Source: Actinomycetota bacterium (GTDB lineage: Bacteria > Actinomycetota > Acidimicrobiia > Acidimicrobiales > Ilumatobacteraceae). Taken from it: DNA of 32,222 nt. This document shows positions 18,707 to 28,831 of this stretch, one piece after another (positions within the stretch are counted from its first letter, which is position 1; every line of letters starts with the position of its first letter). A program made the position numbers and the translations under genes. Under the pieces are notes generated by a model, which searched no databases, was not told the DNA's origin, and worked only from the letters and a program-made list of their open reading frames with translations. The DNA is taken from the NCBI GenBank assembly GCA_026393585.1, contig JAPKZV010000109.1, positions 1-32,222 of the forward strand. Reading direction: 5' to 3'.

Positions 18707-19870
18707 ATGAGTGACATCAACGGCTATCTCATTGTTGCTGCATGTGCAGCCATTGTCACTTTTGCTGTGACCCCATTCGTCATGAGCTTGGCGCGTCTGA
18801 AGAATTGGATGGCCCAGCCAGACCCGCGCAAAGTACATACCACGCCTACGCCCGACGTTGGTGGGGTAGCGCTGCTCGTTGGCATTATTACCGCATTGCT
18901 TTTGGCATGGCAGATGGACAGGTTTGGTCCGCTGTTCGATGGCAGTTCCGAAATGCTGGGTGTAGCAATTGCCGCTATTGCAATTTGTGCAATCGGATTC
19001 ATCGACGACATACGTGAAATTTCTGCTCCTGCAAAAGTTGCAGGAACCGCAGGAGTTGGCATGGTGTTGGTGTGGGCCGGCGTCACCATGTTTTATTTCC
19101 GCGTTCCGTATTTCGATGTATTTGTTTTGTCGAATGACTGGATTCCACTCGTCACCATTTTGTGGTTGTTAGTAATGACCGAAGCAATCAACCTCATCGA
19201 CGGATTAGATGGTTTAGCAACGGGAATTGTCGCTATTGCATCGGCTGCTTTCTTTTTGTATAGCCGCCATCTTGGTGATTTGGGTTTGCTTGCCGAACCC
19301 AACATTGGGCCGCTCGTTGCTGCAGTCACCTTTGGTGCTTGCATTGGTTTTCTTCCACACAACTTCAACCCAGCCAAAATTTTCATGGGCGACAGTGGCG
19401 CGTTGCTGCTTGGCCTCATGCTCGCTATTTCTACGAGTGTTGTGGGTGGGCGTGCAGACCCAGCAACACAAGACTTCAATAGCCAGACATATTTCTTTTT
19501 GGCGCCGCTGTTTATTCCGCTCCTCATTTTGGGTGTGCCCATTTTCGACGTATTGTTTGCCATTGTGCGTCGTGCATACAAGCGACAAAGCTTTGCAACA
19601 GCCGACAAGGGGCACTTGCATCACCGCCTCATGAACCTCGGCCATGGTCAACGTCGTAGCGTGCTCATCTTGTGGCTTTGGACAGTTCTGCTTTCAGGAA
19701 TGGCGTTGTATCCAGTGATTTCTACTTCTGGAGGCAGCATTGCGCCTTTTGGAGTAGCTGCTGTGGCTTTGGGTTTGTACACCGTGTTGCACCCGAGTGT
19801 GCGACGTAAATCGCGCGATGATGCTGCATCGCAAGATGAAGAATTGGCGATGCGCAATGAGTTGCCGTAG
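18707..19870 (+). CDS. wecA: Undecaprenyl-phosphate GlcNAc-1-phosphate transferase-like (WecA/TagO/Rfe family)
   Basis: 387 aa polytopic; RKVHTTPTPDVGG, GFIDDIREI, NLIDGLDGLATG, FMGDSGALLLG, KGHLHHRLMNLGHGQRR; upstream of atp operon as in other Actinobacteria. Confidence 0.93.
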   Translation: MSDINGYLIVAACAAIVTFAVTPFVMSLARLKNWMAQPDPRKVHTTPTPDVGGVALLVGIITALLLAWQMDRFGPLFDGSSEMLGVAIAAIAICAIGFIDDIREISAPAKVAGTAGVGMVLVWAGVTMFYFRVPYFDVFVLSNDWIPLVTILWLLVMTEAINLIDGLDGLATGIVAIASAAFFLYSRHLGDLGLLAEPNIGPLVAAVTFGACIGFLPHNFNPAKIFMGDSGALLLGLMLAISTSVVGGRADPATQDFNSQTYFFLAPLFIPLLILGVPIFDVLFAIVRRAYKRQSFATADKGHLHHRLMNLGHGQRRSVLILWLWTVLLSGMALYPVISTSGGSIAPFGVAAVALGLYTVLHPSVRRKSRDDAASQDEELAMRNELP

Positions 19871-19897
19871 TTTGAAACAAACCCCAAAGGCCATGCT

Positions 19898-20209
19898 GTG
19901 AGACTTCTTCCCGATCCCAAAATTGTGCGCCGCATTGCGGGTAATCCACGTGCTGCAGAAAACAGTGCAGGGGGGCTTGGCCATGGTGCCGAGATGGCAT
20001 TTGGTGTGTTGGTCTTTTTCCTCATTGGTCTTGCCATCGACTATTTCGTCGGAACGACACCACTCTTCATGATTGTGATGACCGTCTTTTCGTGCGTGGG
20101 TAACTTCGTCAAGATGTGGTTTGGTTACGACACCCAAATGAAGCGCCTTGAGGCTGAACGGGCAGAAACGCGGCGGGTGCAACCACGGGCAACTGAGGGC
20201 GAACAATGA
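19898..20209 (+). CDS. AtpZ/AtpI-like small membrane protein
   Basis: 103 aa, GTG start, two TM segments (MAFGVLVFFLIGLAIDYFVGTTPLFMIVMTVF), located at head of ATP synthase operon. Confidence 0.7.
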   Translation: MRLLPDPKIVRRIAGNPRAAENSAGGLGHGAEMAFGVLVFFLIGLAIDYFVGTTPLFMIVMTVFSCVGNFVKMWFGYDTQMKRLEAERAETRRVQPRATEGEQ

Positions 20210-20670
20210 ACGACCCCAGTTCGCTGTTCACTTCGCAGCTCTCTGGCGGGGCTCCTGAGGTTGCCGTCACTCGTCACATGTTGGTACGCGGGCTTATTGC
20301 AGCACCTTTGCTCATTTTGATTGCTGGTTTCATCTGGGGAGCCGATGGGGCAGTGTCGAGCGCTTTTGGTTGTGCGCTTGTGATGGTCAATTTCGCCTTA
20401 GCAGCAGCTCTCATCTCCACCACGGCGCGCATTTCGCTGGCGCTCATGATGGGAGCAGTGCTTTTTGGCTACCTCATCCGGTTAGGAATCATTTTTGCGG
20501 CCGTTGTTCTGGTGCGCGATATGTCATGGATTTCGCTACCGGCACTCGGATGCACCATTATTGTGACGCACCTTGGTCTTCTCTTTTGGGAACTTCGGCA
20601 TGTGTCGGCCTCATTGGCTTACCCAGGTCTGAAGCCAAGTTCAGGTGGTGAGGCAAATACCTCATCGTGA
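20206..20670 (+). CDS. atpI: ATP synthase subunit I-like membrane protein
   Basis: 154 aa, four predicted TM segments, overlaps upstream gene by 4 nt, precedes atpB. Confidence 0.65.
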   Translation: MNDPSSLFTSQLSGGAPEVAVTRHMLVRGLIAAPLLILIAGFIWGADGAVSSAFGCALVMVNFALAAALISTTARISLALMMGAVLFGYLIRLGIIFAAVVLVRDMSWISLPALGCTIIVTHLGLLFWELRHVSASLAYPGLKPSSGGEANTSS

Positions 20671-20682
20671 AATTCGTTCTTC

Positions 20683-20720
20683 TCGACTTCTTTCTACTAA
20701 ATTGAGCGAAGTCGATTTTT
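20683..20720 (+). terminator. Possible intrinsic terminator/attenuator between atpI and atpB
   Basis: 8-bp stem TCGACTTC(20683-20690)/GAAGTCGA(20708-20715), 17-nt loop, followed by TTTTT. Confidence 0.5.
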
Positions 20721-20777
20721 AATCAACACTTTTTGTTCTTATCCCTGTCCTCGAACTAACACGAAACGGAATCGCAC

Positions 20778-21536
20778 GTGATCGCTCTTGAGTTCCCGCC
20801 GATTAACGAGATCCTTCGCTGGAAGGATCTCTTCGAGTCTTTCAACAAAATCTCCATCATTGCAGTGCTTGCAGCAACCATCGGCACAGTGGTGTTTTTG
20901 TTGGCTGGTCGTCAAAGCGCAAAAACTGCACCTCGCGGTATCCGCAACATTGCAGAAAGCACAGTGGAGTTCATTGAAAACGGTGTAGTTATGCAAACCA
21001 TGGGTCGCGATGGCCTGGGTTGGACACCATTCCTCTTGTCGCTCTTTACATTCATTTATCTCTGCAACGTTCCCGGAATCATTCCGTTCTTGCAGATGCC
21101 AGCAACAGCACGTATGGCGTTGCCTGCAGCACTCGCACTCATGGTGTGGGTGGTCTACAACGGTGCCGGAATTAAGCACCAAGGTTTTGGTGGCTACTTC
21201 AAGTCAGTGTTGTTCCCACCTGGAGTACCCAAAGCGCTTTACATTCTCGTGACACCAATCGAGTTCATCTCGGCCATCATTGTTCGCCCGTTCTCACTTG
21301 CTGTGCGACTTTTCGCCAACATGCTTGCTGGTCACATTTTGCTCGTGACCTTTGCATTGCTCACCGAATCGCTTTTCCAAGCTAAAGATAAAATCCTCAT
21401 CCCGTTTGGCGTTTTGCCCATGGGTATGTTGATTTTCTTGACCGGTTTTGAAGTGTTGGTGGCGTTTTTGCAGGCCTACATCTTCACTATCCTCACCGCG
21501 GTTTATATCGGTGGGGCAGTACACCCTGAACACTAA
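20778..21536 (+). CDS. atpB: F1Fo ATP synthase subunit a
   Basis: 252 aa; IIVRPFSLAVRLFANMLAGHILL with conserved Arg, LQAYIFTILTAVYIGGAVHPEH. Confidence 0.97.
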   Translation: MIALEFPPINEILRWKDLFESFNKISIIAVLAATIGTVVFLLAGRQSAKTAPRGIRNIAESTVEFIENGVVMQTMGRDGLGWTPFLLSLFTFIYLCNVPGIIPFLQMPATARMALPAALALMVWVVYNGAGIKHQGFGGYFKSVLFPPGVPKALYILVTPIEFISAIIVRPFSLAVRLFANMLAGHILLVTFALLTESLFQAKDKILIPFGVLPMGMLIFLTGFEVLVAFLQAYIFTILTAVYIGGAVHPEH

Positions 21537-21590
21537 GCACTACTGAAAAATTCTGAATACCCAATCTTCATAAGTAACGAGGAGAAATAA

Positions 21591-21878
<288 letters not shown>

Positions 21879-21936
21879 AGCGAATTTGAGAGTTGTCCAT
21901 CTATCTTCCTGCTAAAGCGCAGGTTCAGGAGATCAC

Positions 21937-22695
21937 ATGTTGACTGCAATAGTCACCCGCTCGGGTGAGGCGGCCGTGTCGGTGAGGTTGGTCCAAACAG
22001 ACACAGCCACACCAACCGAAGCCGTCGTCTCGGCGGAAACTGAAGAAACCGTCCTCCCGACGGAAGCTGAACCGATGATGATGTCGGCTGAGCCAGTGTC
22101 TGACGCCGTACCAACAGAGGCATCTGAAGAAGTCCCTGTTGCCGCTGAAGCACGTGCTCTTTCTGCTGAAACCGGCACTGTTGAAGTGGTTGACGCGGGT
22201 CCGAACCCTATTGCACCAGAAGGTAAGGAATTGATGTGGACCTTTGGTCCATTCCTCATCTTCCTGATTCTCATGAGGTACTTCCTCTTCCCACGCTTGC
22301 GCAAAGGAATGGACTCACGTTACGAAAGCATCCGCAGCGATCACGACGGTGCCGATGCTGCAAAAGCCGACGCTCGTGCAGAAGTTGCCAAGTACGACAC
22401 CGCGCTTGCTGGTGTTCGTGCCGAAGCAGCACAGCGCATCGATGCAGCTCGTCAAACTCTCGACCAAGAGCGTCAACGCGCAATTGCTGAAGTCAATGCT
22501 CGTATTGCAGCAAAGAAAGCCGAAGCAGAAGCCGCAGCAAACGCAGAGCGTGCAGCAGCCCAGGCACAAGTCAGTGCCGCTGTCACCTCGGTTACTTCAA
22601 CTGTTGCATCGCTTGCACTCGGTAAAACTGCCGATGCGGGTGTGGTGTCGCAAGCTGTTTCAGAAGCAATGCAAAATGCAGGGAGCCGATCATGA
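21937..22695 (+). CDS. atpF': F1Fo ATP synthase subunit b/b' with ~95-aa acidic N-terminal extension
   Basis: 252 aa; TM WTFGPFLIFLILMRYFLF then LRKGMDSRYESIRSDHDGADAAKADA... coiled coil; AGGAG SD before ATG. Confidence 0.88.
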   Translation: MLTAIVTRSGEAAVSVRLVQTDTATPTEAVVSAETEETVLPTEAEPMMMSAEPVSDAVPTEASEEVPVAAEARALSAETGTVEVVDAGPNPIAPEGKELMWTFGPFLIFLILMRYFLFPRLRKGMDSRYESIRSDHDGADAAKADARAEVAKYDTALAGVRAEAAQRIDAARQTLDQERQRAIAEVNARIAAKKAEAEAAANAERAAAQAQVSAAVTSVTSTVASLALGKTADAGVVSQAVSEAMQNAGSRS

Positions 22696-23231
22696 GACTC
22701 ATTCATCTCATCGCGAGTGAAGATCCTTCGCAGACGCACCACTGGCTCTTGCCAGAAACCGCAGAAATTATTTACGGTGGAATTGCGTCGCTCATTATCT
22801 TTACTGCAATTTACAAATTTGGTTTGCCAGCAGCGAAGAAGGCTTTGAACGCTCGTACCGAGCGCATTCAAAAAGAACTCGACGGTGCTGCAAATGCGTT
22901 GTCTAGTGCAACACAAGAAGCCAGCAACATTCGCGCAGCTATCGGCGACATCGCCGGTGAGCGCAGCCGTCTCATGGCAGAAGCCGACCAGCAGGCAGCA
23001 AAAATGCTGACCGAAGGTCGCGCTCGCATTACCGCAGAAGTTGCAGAACTTGAGGCTCGTGGAGATGCAGAAATTGCAGCATCACGTTCACGCTCAAGCG
23101 ATGAACTTCGCGGCGAAATTTCACTTCTTGCCTCGGCAGCTGCACAGCGTGCAGTGAGTGCGTCGTTGAACGCTTCAGCACAGCAAGAACTCATTGAGAA
23201 CTTCATTAACTCAGTAGGGGCAGCACGATGA
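22692..23231 (+). CDS. atpF: F1Fo ATP synthase subunit b
   Basis: 179 aa; PETAEIIYGGIASLIIFTAIYKFGLPAAKKALNARTERIQKEL; between b' and delta, 4-nt overlaps both sides. Confidence 0.92.
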   Translation: MRLIHLIASEDPSQTHHWLLPETAEIIYGGIASLIIFTAIYKFGLPAAKKALNARTERIQKELDGAANALSSATQEASNIRAAIGDIAGERSRLMAEADQQAAKMLTEGRARITAEVAELEARGDAEIAASRSRSSDELRGEISLLASAAAQRAVSASLNASAQQELIENFINSVGAAR

Positions 23232-23755
23232 GCGAATCACGTATCGAGGGTTACGCCCGCGCACTTGTCGAAATTGCAGAAGCCGAAGGCAACCTGGCTG
23301 TTGTTGAAAACGAATTGTTCCGTTTGGCTCGCGCGCTTGAACAAAGTGAAAACTTGCGTTCAACGCTCACCGACGAATCCATTCCTGCTGCACGCCGTCA
23401 GGCTGTAGTGGAAGCACTTATTGGTGGCACTGCCACCAACACCACCACTCAACTTGTGGGCTTGGTGATTGGTGCTGGTCGCGGTCGCGACTTGCCCGCC
23501 ATTGTCGACAAAGTGGTGAAGCGCGCATCAAGTGCGCAAAACAAAGATCTCGCCGAGGTGCGTACAGCAGTTGCACTCACGCCAGAGCAAGAAAGCCGTT
23601 TGGCTGCAGCCCTTGAAAAGGCCACAGGCAAAAAGGTCAACTTGAAAGTCGTTGTCGATCCGAGCGTGCTCGGTGGCGTTGTTGCCACTGTGGGCGATTC
23701 GGTGATCGATGGAAGTGTCCGTACTCGCCTCGATCAAGTGAAGAGCCGCCTCTAG
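23228..23755 (+). CDS. atpH: F1Fo ATP synthase subunit delta
   Basis: 175 aa; EGYARALVEIAEAEGNL...; C-term DPSVLGGVVATVGDSVIDGSVRTRLDQVKSRL. Confidence 0.95.
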   Translation: MSESRIEGYARALVEIAEAEGNLAVVENELFRLARALEQSENLRSTLTDESIPAARRQAVVEALIGGTATNTTTQLVGLVIGAGRGRDLPAIVDKVVKRASSAQNKDLAEVRTAVALTPEQESRLAAALEKATGKKVNLKVVVDPSVLGGVVATVGDSVIDGSVRTRLDQVKSRL

Positions 23756-23791
23756 GCGTCGTCACTTACCAGTGTCAGAAGGGAAATAGTC

Positions 23792-25387
23792 ATGGCAGAC
23801 ATCACATTGTCAGCAAGCGACATCGCGTCGGCGATCACCAAGGGGTTAGAGGGCTACGCGCCGTCACTCGAGGCTCGTACCGTCGGTCGTGTTGCAGAAG
23901 TGGGCGACGGTATCGCCCGCGTGTCGGGTCTTCCCGATTGCGCAGTAAACGAATTGCTCGAGTTTGAAGACGGCACCGTTGGTCTCGCTTTGAACCTCGA
24001 CGAAGACACCATTGGTGCTGTAGTTCTCGGAGATGCCGATGGCATTGAAGAAGGCCAGCCAGTAAAAGCAACCGGACGCATCTTGTCGGTTCCTGTTGGC
24101 GACGCACTGTTGGGTCGTGTTATCAACGCGTTGGGTGAGCCCATCGACGGTAAGGGCGACATCGTTGGCGGCATCATTCGTCGTGTAGAAATTCAGGCTC
24201 CTGGCATCATGGGTCGCAAGCCCGTGCATGAGCCACTCCAAACCGGAATCAAGGCAATCGACGCCATGATCCCCATTTGTCGTGGACAGCGCGAGCTCAT
24301 CATTGGTGACCGTAAAACTGGTAAGACCACCATTGCTATCGACACCATCATCAACCAGCGCGGTCTTGGTGTGAAGTGCATTTACGTAGCTATCGGACAA
24401 AAGGGTTCCACTGTTGCACAAACAGTAGAAACACTTCGTCAGTACGGCGCACTTGAATACACCGTTGTTGTTGCTGCTCCTGCATCAGAGCCAGCACCGT
24501 TTAAGTACCTTGCTCCTTACACCGGCTGCGCACTTGGTCAGCACTGGATGGAAAATGGCGAGCACGCACTTGTGGTGTACGACGACTTGTCGAAGCAGGC
24601 CGAGGCATACCGCCAGATGGCACTCTTGTTGCGCCGTCCACCAGGCCGCGAAGCGTACCCAGGCGACGTGTTCTACCTCCACAGCCGCTTGCTTGAGCGC
24701 GCTGCAAAATTGAGCGACGCCAACGGCGCAGGTTCACTCACTGCTTTGCCAGTGATTGAAACCAAAGCTGGCGACGTGTCGGCATACATTCCGACCAACG
24801 TGATCTCCATCACCGACGGCCAGGTGTACTTGCAAGACAACCTCTTCAAATCTGGTGTGCGTCCTGCAGTAGACGTAGGTATCTCGGTATCTCGCGTAGG
24901 TGGTGCAGCTCAAATCAAGTCGATGAAGAGCGTGTCGGGTACTTTGAAACTCGACCTCGCCCAGTTCCGTGAGTTGGAAGCATTTGCAACGTTTGGTTCT
25001 GAACTCGACGCCATTTCAAAAGCACAACTTGAGCGTGGATATCGCTTGGTTGAGTTGTTGAAGCAACCACTCAACAGCCCAATGGCAGTAGAAGAGCAAG
25101 TGGTCAGCATCTTTGCTGGTACCAAAGGCTTCCTCGACGACTTGCCAGTTGGCGACGTGCGCCGATTCGAAAAAGAACTACTCGAGTACGTGAACGCACG
25201 TCATGGCGCAATGGTCGCTGGTATTCGTCAAGATCCAAAGTCTGACGTGCCAAAAGATCTTGGTGACATCGTCACTGCATTCAAAGCACAATTCAAAACG
25301 TCCGTAGCAACAGCTGCTGCCAAGCCTTCATCTAATGTTGGCGAAGTTGGCGAAGCTGAGAGCGCAAAGACCCTCGCAACGGAGTGA
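23792..25387 (+). CDS. atpA: F1Fo ATP synthase subunit alpha
   Basis: 531 aa; [47 protein letters not shown]. Confidence 0.98.
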   Translation: MADITLSASDIASAITKGLEGYAPSLEARTVGRVAEVGDGIARVSGLPDCAVNELLEFEDGTVGLALNLDEDTIGAVVLGDADGIEEGQPVKATGRILSVPVGDALLGRVINALGEPIDGKGDIVGGIIRRVEIQAPGIMGRKPVHEPLQTGIKAIDAMIPICRGQRELIIGDRKTGKTTIAIDTIINQRGLGVKCIYVAIGQKGSTVAQTVETLRQYGALEYTVVVAAPASEPAPFKYLAPYTGCALGQHWMENGEHALVVYDDLSKQAEAYRQMALLLRRPPGREAYPGDVFYLHSRLLERAAKLSDANGAGSLTALPVIETKAGDVSAYIPTNVISITDGQVYLQDNLFKSGVRPAVDVGISVSRVGGAAQIKSMKSVSGTLKLDLAQFRELEAFATFGSELDAISKAQLERGYRLVELLKQPLNSPMAVEEQVVSIFAGTKGFLDDLPVGDVRRFEKELLEYVNARHGAMVAGIRQDPKSDVPKDLGDIVTAFKAQFKTSVATAAAKPSSNVGEVGEAESAKTLATE

Positions 25388-25392
25388 TGTAG

Positions 25393-26358
25393 ATGGCTGG
25401 CGGTCAGGAACGCATCCTGCGTGGGCGAATTCGCTCAGTGCAGGCAACAAAGAAAATCACACGCGCAATGGAGCTCATTGCTGGCTCGCGCATTGTGAAA
25501 GCGCAACAACGCGTAGCGGCCGCCGTTCCCTACAGTGAAAAAATTACCGATGTTGTGAAGCATCTGTCAGCTGGCGGTGCGGTAGGTAACTCACCGTTCC
25601 TCGCTGGCCGTCCCGAAGTGAAAACAACGTGCTATGTGGCCATCACCGCCGACCGCGGTTTGTGTGGTGGTTACAACACTGGTGTATTGCGCGCAACGGA
25701 AGGCGAAATTAAAGCCGACCTTGCTGCCGGCAAAAACTACATCGTGGTTCCTGTTGGTCGTAAGGCCGAGGGTTACCTGCGCTTCCGCGGTTACAACTTG
25801 GGTCAGGGCTTTGCTGGTTTCAGCGATGCCCCAGGCCACAGCAATGCCGCTGAAATTGGTAAATACGTGGTCGATCTTTTCCTCACCGGTCAAGTCGACA
25901 AAGTAGAACTCGTCTACACACGTTTTGTTTCTGCAGGAACCCAAGAAGTGGTCTTGCGTCCGCTCGTACCACTGGGTGGCGATCTCACTGCTGCACAAGC
26001 CGACGACCATGGCGCAGCCGAAGCAGGTGGCGACTATGAGTATGAACCAGATCCAGAGGGCATCCTCGACACTCTTTTGCCCCGCTATGTAGAAGCACGT
26101 GTGTATGCAGCCTTGTTGAACGCAGCTGCATCTGAACATGCGTTCCGTCAGCGCGCTATGAAGTCGGCTACCGACAACGCTGAAGAACTCATCAAAAATC
26201 TCTCGCGCACAATGAACCGCGCGCGTCAAGACTCCATCACCACAGAAATCATGGAAATTGTGGGTGGAGCAGAAGCCTTATCATCTGGAGAAGACGCAAT
26301 TGTCATCTCCAGCGTGTTTGGAATGGAAAACCCTTTCGTATCGAGCGATCGAGTCTGA
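25393..26358 (+). CDS. atpG: F1Fo ATP synthase subunit gamma
   Basis: 321 aa; RIRSVQATKKITRAMELIA, ITADRGLCGGYN, RQDSITTEIMEIVGGAEAL. Confidence 0.97.
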   Translation: MAGGQERILRGRIRSVQATKKITRAMELIAGSRIVKAQQRVAAAVPYSEKITDVVKHLSAGGAVGNSPFLAGRPEVKTTCYVAITADRGLCGGYNTGVLRATEGEIKADLAAGKNYIVVPVGRKAEGYLRFRGYNLGQGFAGFSDAPGHSNAAEIGKYVVDLFLTGQVDKVELVYTRFVSAGTQEVVLRPLVPLGGDLTAAQADDHGAAEAGGDYEYEPDPEGILDTLLPRYVEARVYAALLNAAASEHAFRQRAMKSATDNAEELIKNLSRTMNRARQDSITTEIMEIVGGAEALSSGEDAIVISSVFGMENPFVSSDRV

Positions 26359-27628
<1,270 letters not shown>

Positions 27629-27629
<1 letters not shown>

Positions 27630-28054
27630 TGTCTGAAGCCCCTGGCTTCCGTGTCGAAGTTGTTTCGCCAGAGCGCGTTGTGTTCTCTGGCGAAACAACA
27701 CAGATCATCACCCGCACCATTGGTGGGGGAGAAATTGCGTTCCTTCCCGGACACACATCATTCCTTGGTGCACTCACTGAAAACCACACACGCGTGTGGT
27801 TGAGCGATGGCACCATCATGAACCTCGCCATTCACGGCGGTTTCGTTGAAGTGTCCGACAACGTGGTCACTTTGCTCAGCGATGGTGCCGAACTCGGTAG
27901 CGAGATCGACATCGAGCGTGCACGTCGTGCCCTCGAGCGTGCTGAAGAACTGACGCGCACAGAAAACTCCACCGAAGTTGAGGCCAGTTTGCGTCGTGCG
28001 CATGCTCGTCTTGCCGCTGCTGGTGGCCTTGCTGGCGTCAACGCCGGCCACTAA
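27629..28054 (+). CDS. atpC: F1Fo ATP synthase subunit epsilon
   Basis: 141 aa; FRVEVVSPERVVFSGE, FLPGHTSFLGAL, GGFVEVSDNVVTLLSDGAE. Confidence 0.95.
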
Positions 28055-28057
28055 TTC

Positions 28058-28831
28058 ATGACCCTGCCTTTTCAGCGAGCACTCATCACCGGTGCTTCTG
28101 CGGGTATTGGTGAAGAGTTTGTTCATCAACTCAGCCGTGCTGGTATTCCGTGTGTTCTCGTTGCGCGTCGCGGCGACCGCTTAGAGCAACTTGCCGAGCA
28201 ATACAGCACATGTGAAGTGCTCGTTGCCGACTTGCTCACTGCAGAAGGTATTGCACGTGTTGCGCAGCGCCTGGCTTCACCAACACTTCCGGTAGATCTC
28301 TTGGTGAACAATGCAGGCTTTGGTTCCTCGGGAACATTTCTCTCGGTTCCTGTCAACAACTCCACCGGGCAAATTGACTTAAATGTTCGGGCGTTAGTGG
28401 AACTGTCACATGCCGCACTGCACGCATTCCAAGAGCGTAAGCGTGGGTACTTACTCAACGTGTCGAGCGTGGCTAGTTTTCAATCGGGCCCTGGCATGGC
28501 GGTGTATTCCGCAACAAAAGCTTTCGTTACTAGTTTCTCTGAAGCACTGCATGAAGAACTACGCAAGAGCCCTGTGCATGTGAGTGCGTTGTGCCCTGGT
28601 TTTGTGCGCACAGAGTTTCAAGAAGTAGCTCAAACGGGTGCAGAAATTGATTCCATCCCCAAGTTCATGTGGCTCAATATTGCCAACGTGGTATCGGAAG
28701 CGTTAGCGGGAACAGCAAAGGGCAAAGCGCTCATTGTTCCAGGTACGCAATACAAGAGCATGCTCATGTGGGTACGCCTGGTGCCGCGCGTAGTGATGCG
28801 CCGTGTGTCGGGAAAAATTGTCGGAATTTAA
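28058..28831 (+). CDS. Short-chain dehydrogenase/reductase
   Basis: 257 aa; ALITGASAGIGEEF, LVNNAGFGSSG, LNVSSVASF, YSATKAF. Confidence 0.93.
   Translation: MTLPFQRALITGASAGIGEEFVHQLSRAGIPCVLVARRGDRLEQLAEQYSTCEVLVADLLTAEGIARVAQRLASPTLPVDLLVNNAGFGSSGTFLSVPVNNSTGQIDLNVRALVELSHAALHAFQERKRGYLLNVSSVASFQSGPGMAVYSATKAFVTSFSEALHEELRKSPVHVSALCPGFVRTEFQEVAQTGAEIDSIPKFMWLNIANVVSEALAGTAKGKALIVPGTQYKSMLMWVRLVPRVVMRRVSGKIVGI

Noticed and set aside
23864-24421. 185-aa minus-strand ORF antisense to atpA
   Set aside because: Shadow ORF within atpA; no family resemblance.
25591-26229. 212-aa minus-strand ORF antisense to atpG
   Set aside because: Shadow ORF of a well-supported gene; no domain motifs.
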